DNA of 39,893 nucleotides from contig NZ_CAMXYR010000007.1 of assembly GCF_947253225.1 (NCBI RefSeq), positions 1-39,893 of the forward strand. The letters run 5' to 3'. Position numbers and translations under genes: made by a program. Below are positions 1-8,637 of this stretch, piece by piece; position 1 is the first letter of the stretch, and each line of letters begins with the position of its first letter. This DNA is from an uncultured Anaerococcus sp. GTDB lineage: Bacteria; Bacillota; Clostridia; Tissierellales; Peptoniphilaceae. Below the pieces are notes generated by a model. That model did no database searches and was not told where the DNA came from. It saw only the letters and a program-made list of their open reading frames with translations.

Positions 1-101
1 AACAGAAGTCAATAGTTATTTCTAATTTTTATCAGAATTTCTCTTTATTTTTAGTATACGATTTGATATAATAATATATAATAAATATAGGAGATTATAA
101 T

Positions 102-701
102 ATGAATAATAAAACTGTATCGGAACGATTGAAATATCTTCGTTCTATAAATAAAAAAACACAAAAGGAGTTTGCAGAATTTTTAGGAATACCACAGCCA
201 TCAATGTCTGCTTACGAAAATGGTAAAAACAATCCTACAATAGATGTACTGATAGATATTGCCGATAAATGCAAAGTATCTTTAGATTGGCTTGCCGGAA
301 GAAGTGACTATACTTTAGGTCTTTCAAGCATGAGAGATTTTGTATTATTTATGTATGAGCTGGCAATGAAAAAAGAAATCGGATTCAAAATAATTGTAGA
401 AGATAAATTCCCGAATGATATTGAAACAGAAGAGAATAAATGGAATGTTAAGCTTGTATTCTATGGTAATGATAAAGAGCATCCGTTTAATGCAGATGTT
501 TGCAATATTTTAAAAGAATTGTCTGATAATCTGTTTGACTTGGAGTCCTACTCCATTACAAAAGAGCAGTTTGATTCTATGAAAAATAAGTCTGTAGAGT
601 ATTACACTCTACCACTAACACAGAAAGAGTTTGAAGAACTTTCAAGAGATGAAATTCTAAAAAAGAGAATTGAGTATTTGAAAGAAAATAATTTGCTATA
701 A
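102..701 (+). CDS. XRE-family HTH transcriptional regulator
   Basis: This 199-residue protein has an N-terminal Cro/C1-type helix-turn-helix, roughly residues 8-67, with the typical run QKEFAEFLGIPQPSMSAYE followed by a conserved SLDWLAGRSD end. The remaining 130 residues are not recognisable and may sense a ligand or mediate oligomerisation. The ATG has an AGGAG ribosome site 8 bases upstream, so the start is secure. It lies just before a DUF2513 gene in the same direction, in DNA that abuts the guaA 3' end. That position, and the resemblance to phage or ICE repressors, suggest an accessory-element regulator. Its target operators are not known; its own A/T-rich upstream region would be the first candidate. 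Confidence 0.85.
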   Translation: MNNKTVSERLKYLRSINKKTQKEFAEFLGIPQPSMSAYENGKNNPTIDVLIDIADKCKVSLDWLAGRSDYTLGLSSMRDFVLFMYELAMKKEIGFKIIVEDKFPNDIETEENKWNVKLVFYGNDKEHPFNADVCNILKELSDNLFDLESYSITKEQFDSMKNKSVEYYTLPLTQKEFEELSRDEILKKRIEYLKENNLL

Positions 702-755
702 AAACGGAATCGTTAAAACGACAAAATTTTATAAGTCATACAGGAGGTATTAAGT

Positions 756-1130
756 TTGAAAAGAGATATGGACTTATGCAGAAAAATTTTATTTAAAATC
801 GAAGAACAATATATTGATACAGCATTGTCAAACCTTGAACTAGAAAATTATGATAATTTACAAATTGCTTATCATTGTAAAATTTTAAATGAAGCTGGAT
901 TGATCGATTACTATAGTGCTCAATATGCTGATAACTCATTATACTTTTTTTCAGTTGGTTCATTAACTTGGGAAGGACATGATTTTTTAGATAAAATTAG
1001 AGAAGATACTACATGGAATAATGTCAAGAAGATAATTAAAGATAAAGCTCTGCCATTTACATTAGAAGTTACTAAAACCATCGCCACAGATTTGTTGGCA
1101 GTTTCGATGAAAGCAGCATTAAACTTATAA
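756..1130 (+). CDS. DUF2513 domain protein
   Basis: A 124-residue protein matching the DUF2513 pattern: it opens with MKRDMDLCRKIL, has a central YHCKILNEAGLIDY segment, then LTWEGHDFLDKIR, and ends in a helical tail. The fold resembles a small winged-helix domain. Members are common on phages and integrative elements of Firmicutes, but their molecular function is unknown. The start is a TTG at 756, chosen because AGGAGG lies 8 bases upstream at 742-747 and the alternative ATG would remove the conserved KRDMD start. It follows the XRE gene by 54 bases and is probably co-transcribed with it. Transcription ends at the hairpin at 1145-1178. Confidence 0.75.
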   Translation: MKRDMDLCRKILFKIEEQYIDTALSNLELENYDNLQIAYHCKILNEAGLIDYYSAQYADNSLYFFSVGSLTWEGHDFLDKIREDTTWNNVKKIIKDKALPFTLEVTKTIATDLLAVSMKAALNL

Positions 1131-1144
1131 ATGATAAAAAACAA

Positions 1145-1178
1145 AAAAGCAACTAGGATTTTCTCTTAGTTGCTTTTT
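1145..1178. terminator. Bidirectional rho-independent terminator
   Basis: A perfect 9-bp stem (1147-1155 with 1167-1175) is followed by a T run on the plus strand and by TTTTTTG on the minus strand. It can stop the DUF2513 transcript and the convergent guaA operon transcript. Confidence 0.8.
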
Positions 1179-1198
1179 GTATTCCTTGAAAATTATTC

Positions 1199-1300
1199 TT
1201 CAGGTGACCAATTTCTAAAATTTGCAAGCATTTTGCAAGCATAGCAGTTGCAAAACGGCTATTTATAAGGCTTTAAAGTCTGTTTTTAACTACTCCCATT
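1199..1300. other. Putative integration junction at the guaA 3' end, with tandem 11-bp repeats
   Basis: The last guaA codons (EWE stop) face accessory genes across about 110 non-genic bases. Two adjacent perfect copies of TTTGCAAGCAT lie at 1221-1242. Read on the minus strand, one frame at about 1197-1256 gives CNCYACKMLANFRNWSPEE followed by a stop, which could be the end of a lost or unframed gene. The guaA 3' end is an established attachment site for integrative islands using tyrosine recombinases. That this is such an att site is inference; no integrase is visible and the other element end is outside the window. Confidence 0.4.
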
Positions 1301-2822
1301 CAATTGTTCCTGGGGGTTTGCTGGTTATGTCGTAGACTATTCTTCCTACTCCTTTTACTTCGTTTATCATTCTGTTGGATAGGGTTTGGAGGAGGTCGTA
1401 TGGGAGGTTGGCTGCTTCTACTGTCATGGCGTCGGTGCTGGTTACTGCTCTTACTGCTACTACGTTGTCGTAGCTTCTAGCGTCTCCCTTGACTCCTACG
1501 GTTTTGATTGGGGTCCATACTGTGAAGTATTGCCAGATGTCTTCTTTTAGGCCGAAGTTTTCTACTTCTTCTCTTAGGATGGCGTCTGTTTCTCTTACTA
1601 TTTCAAGCTTTTCTTCTGTAATTTCTCCCATTACTCTTATGGCAAGGCCAGGTCCTGGGAAGGGTTGTCTCCATACCATGTCGTGTGGGATGCCGATTGC
1701 TTCTCCCACTTTCCTTACTTCGTCTTTGAAGAGGTCTCTTAATGGCTCAACGAGTCCAACAAAGTCCATGTTTTCTGGGAGTCCTCCCACGTTGTGGTGG
1801 CTTTTTATGACGCTTGCCTTGTCTTTTCCTGATTCGATTACGTCAGGGTAGATTGTGCCTTGGACTAGGTATTTGGCTCCACCGATTTTTTTGGCTTCTT
1901 GTTCAAAAACTTCTACAAAGTGGTTGCCGATGATTTTTCTTTTTTCTTCTGGTTCTTCTACTCCCTTTAGCAGGCTTAGAAATTCCTTGGATTTGTCTAC
2001 CATTTTGACGTTTAGGCCGAGGTTTTTGTAGGTTTCCATGACGGATTTGGCTTCGTCTTTTCTAAGGAGTCCGTGGTCGACGAAGATACACTGTAGGTTA
2101 TCTCCTATGGCTTTGGATACGATAGTTGCGGCTACTGATGAGTCGACTCCTCCTGATAGGCCACATATCATTTTTTCGCCTGCGTATTTTTCTTTGATTT
2201 CTGCGATTTTTGCTTTGGCGAAGTCTTCCATGGTCCAAGTTTTTTCTGCCTTGGCTATGGTTAGAACGAAGTTTTCTAGCATTTGGCGTCCGTATTCTGA
2301 GTGGACTACTTCTGGGTGGAATTGTACTGCATAGATTTTCTTTTCTTTGTTTTCGATTCCTGCTACTGGGGCGTTTAGGGTCCAGGCGATTCTTTTGAAG
2401 CCTTGGGCGATTTCAGAGACTCTGTCCCTGTGATTCATCCAGATTACGGATTCTTGAGGGATTGTTTTGAAGAGGTCGCTTTTTTGGTCAACGAAGAGTG
2501 GGGTTTTGCCGTATTCTCCGTTTTTTGGTGTTTCGACCTTGCCTTTATAGTAGTGGTTGATGTATTGGAGACCATAGCAGATGCCTAGGATTGGGATGCC
2601 TAGGTCAAATATTTTGTCGTCTGCTTTGAGGGAGTTTTCGTCATTTACTGATTGAGGGCCTCCTGTGAGGATGATGCCTGCAACTCCTTCTAGGGGGAGC
2701 TTTTCTACTGGTGTGTCGCAGTCGAATAGCTCAGCGTAAACTCCCATTTCTCTTACTCTTCTTACGATGAGTTGGTCGTATTGGCCTCCGAAGTTTAGTA
2801 CTAAAATTTTGTCTTTGTTCAT
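1290..2822 (-). CDS. guaA: GMP synthase (glutamine-hydrolysing)
   Basis: GuaA converts XMP to GMP using glutamine and ATP in the cytoplasm, the last step of guanine nucleotide synthesis. The 510 residues match the usual length. The N-terminal class I amidotransferase carries the nucleophile Cys82 (GICYGLQYI) and the His169/Glu171 pair (VQFHPEV). The ATP pyrophosphatase loop SGGVDSS is at about 223-229, and the C-terminal dimerisation domain ends in the conserved PPGTIEWE. It is the last gene of the long minus-strand operon, 18 bases after ppsR. Transcription probably ends at 1145-1178. Its conserved 3' end directly abuts accessory DNA (see findings). Confidence 0.97.
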   Translation of the reverse strand: MNKDKILVLNFGGQYDQLIVRRVREMGVYAELFDCDTPVEKLPLEGVAGIILTGGPQSVNDENSLKADDKIFDLGIPILGICYGLQYINHYYKGKVETPKNGEYGKTPLFVDQKSDLFKTIPQESVIWMNHRDRVSEIAQGFKRIAWTLNAPVAGIENKEKKIYAVQFHPEVVHSEYGRQMLENFVLTIAKAEKTWTMEDFAKAKIAEIKEKYAGEKMICGLSGGVDSSVAATIVSKAIGDNLQCIFVDHGLLRKDEAKSVMETYKNLGLNVKMVDKSKEFLSLLKGVEEPEEKRKIIGNHFVEVFEQEAKKIGGAKYLVQGTIYPDVIESGKDKASVIKSHHNVGGLPENMDFVGLVEPLRDLFKDEVRKVGEAIGIPHDMVWRQPFPGPGLAIRVMGEITEEKLEIVRETDAILREEVENFGLKEDIWQYFTVWTPIKTVGVKGDARSYDNVVAVRAVTSTDAMTVEAANLPYDLLQTLSNRMINEVKGVGRIVYDITSKPPGTIEWE

Positions 2823-2840
2823 TGTTCCTCCTTAGCTGTC

Positions 2841-3671
2841 CTACTGGATGTGCTTGTTGCGTTCTTCAGGGAATTGGTCGAAGTAGTATTGGACAATTTC
2901 TGTGGCTGTTTGCTCGATGGTGTTTTCTGTAACGTCTATTACCTTGCAGTCTAGGTCTTTGAAGACTTCTCTGGCGTATTCTAGTTCCCTTTGGATTCTT
3001 GCATCTTCGTAGTAGATTGATTCGCCAACTATTCCTAAGGACTTGCTTCTTATTTCTCTGATGTTTGAGAGTTTGGCAGGGTCGATTACAAGGCCTATGA
3101 TTCTTCTTGGGTCGACTTCAAAGATTTCCCTTGGTAGCCTTATTTCTGGCACGAGGGGAAGGTTTGAGACTTTGAAGTTTTTGGTGGCAAGGAGCATGGT
3201 TGTCGGGGTCTTGCTGGTTCTTGATACGCCAACTAGGACTATGTCTGAGAGAGGAAAGCCTCTGGCGTCTTTGCCATCGTCGTATTGGATGGCAAATTCG
3301 ATGGCTTCTATCATGTTGAAGTAGGTTTTGGAGAGGGTTCTGGTTAGGCCTACTTCTCTTACAGCACTTAGGCCTGTGGCTTCTTCTACCTTTCTTATGC
3401 CATAGTTCAGGATGTCCATGACCTCTATGTTTCTCTTGTCTGCCTCAGCTCTTAGGTGGTCTGATAGACTTTTGGTGGCTATAGTTTGGACTAGGATGGT
3501 TTTATCGTCTATATCGTTTAGGATTTGATCGATTTCTTCTGGACTGCTTATGCCTGGTTTTCTTATTATTAGCGCCTCAAGGGTTGGAAATTGGCTGGTT
3601 ACAGATTTTATATAATTTTGGGCTGTCTCTCCTGTTGAGTCGCTTAGGATTACAATTTTTATCTGCTTCAT
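2841..3671 (-). CDS. ppsR: Pyruvate, phosphate dikinase regulatory protein (kinase/pyrophosphorylase)
   Basis: A DUF299-family protein of 276 residues. Family members phosphorylate a threonine of pyruvate phosphate dikinase (or PEP synthase) using ADP and remove it by phosphorolysis, switching the enzyme off and on. The N-terminal SDSTGETAQ segment and the P-loop-like GVSRTSKTPT at about 148-157 are characteristic. It sits between glyS (2 bases away) and guaA, corresponding to yqfL near glyS in Bacillus subtilis, which supports the assignment. Whether the target here is PPDK or another dikinase cannot be told from this window. Confidence 0.92.
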   Translation of the reverse strand: MKQIKIVILSDSTGETAQNYIKSVTSQFPTLEALIIRKPGISSPEEIDQILNDIDDKTILVQTIATKSLSDHLRAEADKRNIEVMDILNYGIRKVEEATGLSAVREVGLTRTLSKTYFNMIEAIEFAIQYDDGKDARGFPLSDIVLVGVSRTSKTPTTMLLATKNFKVSNLPLVPEIRLPREIFEVDPRRIIGLVIDPAKLSNIREIRSKSLGIVGESIYYEDARIQRELEYAREVFKDLDCKVIDVTENTIEQTATEIVQYYFDQFPEERNKHIQ

Positions 3672-3673
3672 AT

Positions 3674-5737
3674 CTACCTAGCTATTTCTTTTACGTCAAA
3701 GATTTGAGAAATTCTTCCTGCTAGGATATTGAGCATGGCGATCCTGTTGGCTTTGACTTTCTCATCGTCAACATTTATCATGGTTTGGTCAAGGTAGGTG
3801 TGGCCGATTTCGCTTGTCGCTTTTATTTTGTTGAGTTCTTCTAGGTAGTCGGTTTCGGCACTTGGGACTAGCTCACCTAGGGCTAGGATTTCTGCACAGT
3901 AGTCTTTTTCTAGGTCGCCTTGGAGAAGGTCCCTGTCTACTTCCCTTCCTAGGGCTTGGTCTGAGAGGTTGATTACTCTTGTGAAGTAGGATATTTGGTC
4001 CTCATTTTCTTCTAGGAAGCTTTCAACTGCCCTAGCTTTTTTGGCAATTCTTAGGATGTTTAGCTCTTTGGCATTGATGACTGAGTTTACGGTGTCGTAT
4101 TTTAGGCCATCATCGATTAGCTTGTTTTTGAGCCTATCTCTGAAGAAGTCTACGGTTTTTTCCATTGCCAAGTCATAGTCGAAGGCTAGTTCGTTTTCTT
4201 CGGTATAGATTAGGAGGGCATCTCCTATTAGCTTTTTCATATCAACGTTGATGGAGTTTTCTAGGAAGATGTTGATTATTCCTAGGCAGGCTCTTCTTAG
4301 GCCAAATGGGTCTTGGCTTCCTGTAACGTATTTTTCGATTGCGTAAAGACCTGCTATAGTGTCCATCTTGTCGGCTATGGAGAGGATTATTCCTGTGATT
4401 GTCTTTGGTAGTCTATCTCCTGCTGACCTTGGCATGTAGGCTTCTTCGATTGCTGTTGCTATTCTTTCTTCCTCGCCAGATTTGTCGGCATAGATTCTGC
4501 CCATTGTTCCTTGAAGTTCTGTAAATTCTACTACCATCTTGGTTACAAGGTCGGCCTTGGATAGGTAGGCAGCCCTTCCTATTGGATGGGCCATGTCTTC
4601 TCCCATGTCTAGGGCAAGCCTGTAATTTTCGGCAAGTCTTTGGAGTCTCTTGGTCTTGGTTCTCATTGTGCCGAGTCCCTCAAAGAAGGCAAGGCTATTG
4701 AGGTCGTCTACATAGGCTTCGAGTGGTTTTTTCCTGTCGATATCGTAGAAGAATTTGGCATCTTCAAGTCTTGCTACAAGAACTTTCTTGTTGCCCTCTA
4801 CCACGTTTTCGGAGTGGTTGGCATCTCCATTTCTTACTAGTAGGAAGTAAGGAAGGAGGTTTTTGTGCTCATCTTCTACTGGGAAGTACCTTTGGTGGTC
4901 CTTCATTGGGGTTGTGATTACTTCTTTTGGAAGTTCTAGGTATTTCTTGTCTATATCCCCGATTAGGACTGTTGGATATTCAACTATGTTGATTACTTCA
5001 TCTAGCAGGTCCTCATCTTTCATGTAGGTGCCACCGACTTCACTTGCTAGTCTGTTTAGCCCCTTTAGGATGAGGTCTTTTCTGTCCTTATAGCTTAGGA
5101 TTACGAAGTTTTCCTTGAGGAGTTTTTCGTAATTTTCTATCTTGTCTATGACTATGTGGGATGAGCCAAGGCTTCTGTGGCCTTTGGTGATGTTTGAAAC
5201 TATGATTTCTTCTGCATCGAAGGCTAGGATTTCATCATCTAGGAGGGAGACAAACCACCTGATTGGTCTTGCCCAACGGATTGATTTTCCTCTCCATCTC
5301 ATTGACCTTGGGAATGAAATTGATTTGACTAGGTCGTAGACATTTTCCTTGAGAACTTCTGCCACAGACTTGGCTGTTTCCTTTTTTTCTACATAGATAT
5401 AGTCTTCGCCCTTAAATTCTCTGATTACAACATCGGCAAGGTCTGCTCCTTGGCCTTTAAGAAAGCCTAGGAGGGGTTTTTTAGGCTCGCCTCCTTCATC
5501 GTAGGCGATTTTGACACTTGGTCCTTTGACTGATACAGTTTTTTCTGCTGTATCTGCCTCTAAGTTTCTTAAAAAGATTGCAAATCTTCTTGGGGTTGAT
5601 TCAACGACTACTTCATCACAAGTAAGCTTGTTTTCTCTTATGAGTTTTTCAAACTTCTCTTTTAGTTGGATTTTTGTTCCTTTGACATAATCAGAAGGTA
5701 TCTCTTCTACTCCGATTTCTAATAAGTAATTACTCAT
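3674..5737 (-). CDS. glyS: Glycine--tRNA ligase beta subunit
   Basis: The beta subunit of the bacterial alpha2beta2 glycyl-tRNA synthetase, at 687 residues, is of normal length. It starts with the typical NYLLEIGVEEIPSDYV and contains the family signatures VKGPSVKIAYDEGG, PKSMRW-like PRSMRWRGKSIRWARPIRW and KDHQRYFPVED, with the HD-like and anticodon-binding regions towards the C terminus. The beta subunit binds tRNA; the alpha subunit carries the active site. The start overlaps the end of glyQ by 8 bases, implying translational coupling. No T-box leader precedes the pair, so charging control must act elsewhere or at the operon promoter. Confidence 0.97.
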   Translation of the reverse strand: MSNYLLEIGVEEIPSDYVKGTKIQLKEKFEKLIRENKLTCDEVVVESTPRRFAIFLRNLEADTAEKTVSVKGPSVKIAYDEGGEPKKPLLGFLKGQGADLADVVIREFKGEDYIYVEKKETAKSVAEVLKENVYDLVKSISFPRSMRWRGKSIRWARPIRWFVSLLDDEILAFDAEEIIVSNITKGHRSLGSSHIVIDKIENYEKLLKENFVILSYKDRKDLILKGLNRLASEVGGTYMKDEDLLDEVINIVEYPTVLIGDIDKKYLELPKEVITTPMKDHQRYFPVEDEHKNLLPYFLLVRNGDANHSENVVEGNKKVLVARLEDAKFFYDIDRKKPLEAYVDDLNSLAFFEGLGTMRTKTKRLQRLAENYRLALDMGEDMAHPIGRAAYLSKADLVTKMVVEFTELQGTMGRIYADKSGEEERIATAIEEAYMPRSAGDRLPKTITGIILSIADKMDTIAGLYAIEKYVTGSQDPFGLRRACLGIINIFLENSINVDMKKLIGDALLIYTEENELAFDYDLAMEKTVDFFRDRLKNKLIDDGLKYDTVNSVINAKELNILRIAKKARAVESFLEENEDQISYFTRVINLSDQALGREVDRDLLQGDLEKDYCAEILALGELVPSAETDYLEELNKIKATSEIGHTYLDQTMINVDDEKVKANRIAMLNILAGRISQIFDVKEIAR

Positions 5738-6611
5738 TCTTATCCTTTCTTAGAAGAGGGTAACCTAACTCTTCTCTTTTTTCAATAAATTTGTGGGCTA
5801 CCTTGCTTGATACATCCCTTACCCTTTTGATGTAGTGGCTTCTTTCTGAAACAGAAATTGCCCCCTTGGCATCTAGGGTGTTGAAGGTGTGGCTGGTCTT
5901 TAGAACATTATCGTAGGCTGGGATGCATAGACCAAGCTCGATTAGCCTGTTGGCTTCCTTTTCGTAAATATTAAATAGGTTTTCTAGGACTTCATTGTCT
6001 GCATCCTCGAAGGAATACTTGGAGTTTTCGTATTCGGAAAGTCCAAAGATATCTCTGTAGGTCAAGGATTCTGACCATTTTATGTCAAAAACATTGTCCA
6101 CATCTTCTAGGTACATGAAGATTCTTTCAAGACCTATGGTGATTTCTCCACTTTCTATCTCGCAGTTGATACCACCTACTTGTTGGAAGTAGGTGAATTG
6201 GGTGATTTCCATCCCATCAAGCCAAACTTCCCAACCGAGTCCCCAGGCTCCTAGGGTCGGACTTTCCCAGTTGTCCTCGACAAAACGAATGTCGTGTTCT
6301 TTGGGGTCAATGCCTATATATTCCAAACATTCTAGGTAGAGTTCTTGGATATTGTCTGGGGTAGGTTTTAAAAGAATTTGCATTTGGTGGTGTTGGTAGA
6401 GCCTGTTTGGATTTTCCCCATACCTACCATCGGCAGGACGTCTTGATGGCTCAACATAGCACACCTTCCATGGTTCAGGTCCTAGAGCTCTTAGGAAGGT
6501 GTGGGGATTCATTGTTCCCGCCCCTTTTTCTGTATCGTAAGGAAGCATAACAGCACAGCCCTGTTTCTTCCAAAACTCTTCAAGTTTCAAAATTAAATCT
6601 TCAAAGTACAT
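5730..6611 (-). CDS. glyQ: Glycine--tRNA ligase alpha subunit
   Basis: The catalytic alpha subunit of heterotetrameric glycyl-tRNA synthetase, 293 residues. It forms glycyl-adenylate and transfers glycine to tRNA(Gly). The class II core is clear: LPYDTEKGAGTMNPHTFLR near residues 23-41, EPSRRPADGRYGENPNR at 54-70, and EDNWESPTLGAWGLGWEVW at about 112-130. It is one base downstream of recO and overlaps glyS, the same order as in Bacillus (recO-glyQ-glyS). Nothing is missing. Confidence 0.97.
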   Translation of the reverse strand: MYFEDLILKLEEFWKKQGCAVMLPYDTEKGAGTMNPHTFLRALGPEPWKVCYVEPSRRPADGRYGENPNRLYQHHQMQILLKPTPDNIQELYLECLEYIGIDPKEHDIRFVEDNWESPTLGAWGLGWEVWLDGMEITQFTYFQQVGGINCEIESGEITIGLERIFMYLEDVDNVFDIKWSESLTYRDIFGLSEYENSKYSFEDADNEVLENLFNIYEKEANRLIELGLCIPAYDNVLKTSHTFNTLDAKGAISVSERSHYIKRVRDVSSKVAHKFIEKREELGYPLLRKDKNE

Positions 6612-6612
6612 T

Positions 6613-7377
6613 CTAATTCCTTTCGCTTAATTTATTTAAAATCCAATCCATAGAAGGAAAACTCCTAAGGTCGAGACTTTTTAAGCAATATTGTATTATT
6701 AATCTGGCGACTTTTTCATAAGTTGCTGGAGGGTTTATAGTATGAAGGTCCTCCGACTTAGTGTAGAGAAGTTTCATAAAGTAGAAAAGCTCGTTTTCAG
6801 CTAGGTAGACCTTGTCAAAGACTCTTGGTAAATCATCCTCACAAAGCATGGAAGCCTGACCAACAGAAAAGTAGCCATCTCTTCTTCCTATAATTTTACC
6901 GCAAATACCGCAAGTAGAAAAGTTCGGTTTAAGACCAGAAAAAGAGATGTACTTTATCAAAAATCCCAAAAAAATATTTATGTAGTTACCATCTGCCTCA
7001 TCGAAGGCGTAAAAGCTCCTATCAAGGAGGGTATAGACTGTTTGGATCTGCTCTTGGTCGAGTGTCCTCAAGAGGAAATCGCACATGGCCGACTTATACA
7101 AGATTATGTCAAAATTTTTGACACTTTTCTTGTAGGTTTCAACAAGGTGGCCTTCCTTGATGCCATAAAATTCTCCCGCCTTGTATAAGGATAAATTTAC
7201 CTTCATAAATCTTACTGTCAATGAGAGATTTTTGGCGTTTTTCTTTAGTACGCCCTTGGCAAGGATTGAAATTTTGCCAAGCTCCCTTGTGAAAACTTCA
7301 ACAAGCTTGCTTGATTCCTTGTAGGCAAATTCCCTTAGGACAAAGCCTGTGATATCGCAAAGCTCACTTGTAGCCAA
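6613..7377 (-). CDS. recO: DNA repair protein RecO
   Basis: RecO helps RecR load RecA onto SSB-coated single strands during recombinational repair. The protein has an N-terminal OB fold (TGFVLREFAYKESSKLVEVFT) and a C-terminal helical domain with a partial zinc motif (CGICGK, later a further Cys). The open frame continues upstream into era, but that extension is era read in another frame. I place the start at TTG 7377-7375, which gives 254 residues, the usual RecO size, and has GGTGG six bases upstream (7384-7388). This start overlaps the end of era by 14 bases. Start choice is inference; identity is firm. Confidence 0.9.
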   Translation of the reverse strand: MATSELCDITGFVLREFAYKESSKLVEVFTRELGKISILAKGVLKKNAKNLSLTVRFMKVNLSLYKAGEFYGIKEGHLVETYKKSVKNFDIILYKSAMCDFLLRTLDQEQIQTVYTLLDRSFYAFDEADGNYINIFLGFLIKYISFSGLKPNFSTCGICGKIIGRRDGYFSVGQASMLCEDDLPRVFDKVYLAENELFYFMKLLYTKSEDLHTINPPATYEKVARLIIQYCLKSLDLRSFPSMDWILNKLSERN

Positions 7378-8245
7378 AACGATCCACCAACTTTTCTTTC
7401 TTGCGCCAGTCCTTCTCAACCTTAACCCAAAGTTGGAGGTTGACCTTACTTGCCAAGAAGGTCTCGATTTCAGGTCTTGCGTCCATGCCAATCTTCTTAA
7501 TCATAGCTCCATTTTTGCCGATTACAATTTCCTTGTGGCTGGTCTTTTCAATGATTATGGAGGCTCTGATATCTATTAGCTTCTTATTCTCCCTCTCTTT
7601 GAAGTCATCAATCCTTACGGCAATCCCGTGAGGGACTTCTTCTGAGAGGTTTCTTAGGGCCTTTTCCCTGATTATCTCTCCTACCACAAACCTTTCGCTC
7701 CTATCGGTTATCATGTCCCTGTCGTAGTAGGCAGGACCAAAGTCGAGGAGGTCTTTGATTGCGGTGAGGTAGGCTTCAATATTTTTGCCCTCAAGGGCGG
7801 AGATTTCGATTATTCTCTCAAAATCATAGTCCCTAAAGTTTGCCCTGATTTGGGCGATTTGCTCTCCATCGGCAAGGTCAGTCTTGTTGATTAAGAGAAT
7901 TTTGGGACGGTTGATTTTATCTATCATGGCAAGGATTTGCCCGTCAATTCTTCCTATCTCTTTTGAATCATCAACCACCATGGTTATAACGTCGCTTTCC
8001 TTTAGGCTTTCCTCGGAAAAGGTCAAAAGCCTTTCTTGGAGCTTGTTTCTGGGTGTTTGGATACCTGGTGTATCCAAAAATATTATCTGACTGTCGTCGT
8101 CGTTGTATATAATTTGTATCTTATCTCTCGTAGTTTGAGCCTTGTTGGAGATTATGGAAATTTTCTCTCCCAAAATCTTCTCCATTAGGGTTGACTTGCC
8201 AACATTGGCACGGCCCACCACTGAGACGAATCCTGATTTTATCAT
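7364..8245 (-). CDS. era: GTPase Era
   Basis: Era is an essential GTPase that binds the 3' end of 16S rRNA and acts in 30S subunit assembly. The 293 residues show the Walker A loop GRANVGKST (11-19), DTPG (58-61) and NKTD (120-123). The C-terminal KH domain carries the IGKNGAMIKKIG loop that binds rRNA. It overlaps cdd by 4 bases at its start and recO at its end. It lies in the same transcript as ybeY, which also acts on 16S rRNA maturation, as in many Firmicutes. Confidence 0.97.
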   Translation of the reverse strand: MIKSGFVSVVGRANVGKSTLMEKILGEKISIISNKAQTTRDKIQIIYNDDDSQIIFLDTPGIQTPRNKLQERLLTFSEESLKESDVITMVVDDSKEIGRIDGQILAMIDKINRPKILLINKTDLADGEQIAQIRANFRDYDFERIIEISALEGKNIEAYLTAIKDLLDFGPAYYDRDMITDRSERFVVGEIIREKALRNLSEEVPHGIAVRIDDFKERENKKLIDIRASIIIEKTSHKEIVIGKNGAMIKKIGMDARPEIETFLASKVNLQLWVKVEKDWRKKEKLVDRFGYK

Positions 8246-8637
8246 CCTAAGTCCTTTTTGCTAAAACTATGAGGAAGAAGCTCTTCCATCGTGTAGGTCT
8301 TGTAGTCGGTTTTCGAGTTGGCTATGACTATCTCTGTATCTTGGTCAAAAAATTCTGCCATAAACTGCCTGCACACCCCACAAGGGTAGGTGTCCTTGCT
8401 ATCTCCCGTTATGATTATCCTAGCAAAGTCCTTGTAGCCAGCAGAAACTGCCCCAGCAAGGGCCGACCTTTCCCCGCAAATGGCAACAGGATAGGAGGCA
8501 TTTTCTATGTTGACCCCCTTAAAGATATGGCCGTCCTTGGTTTCAACTACTGCCGATACCCTAAAGTGGGAGTAGGGCGAGTAGGAATTTTCCTTATTGT
8601 CCAAGGCGATTTGTATTAATTCTTCTAGTTTTTTCAT
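8242..8637 (-). CDS. cdd: Cytidine deaminase
   Basis: Homotetrameric zinc enzyme that deaminates cytidine and deoxycytidine for pyrimidine salvage. The 131 residues carry the complete catalytic set: NIENASYPVAICGERSA with zinc ligand Cys54 and catalytic Glu56, and PCGVCRQ with ligands Cys86 and Cys89. It overlaps the upstream fusion gene by ATGA and era by 4 bases, so it is translationally coupled on both sides, in the order known from Bacillus (dgkA-cdd-era). Confidence 0.96.
   Translation of the reverse strand: MKKLEELIQIALDNKENSYSPYSHFRVSAVVETKDGHIFKGVNIENASYPVAICGERSALAGAVSAGYKDFARIIITGDSKDTYPCGVCRQFMAEFFDQDTEIVIANSKTDYKTYTMEELLPHSFSKKDLG

Noticed and set aside
7378..7491. Upstream extension of recO to 7491
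   Set aside because: The extension is era sequence in another frame; a TTG with GGTGG spacing at 7377 gives the normal RecO length.
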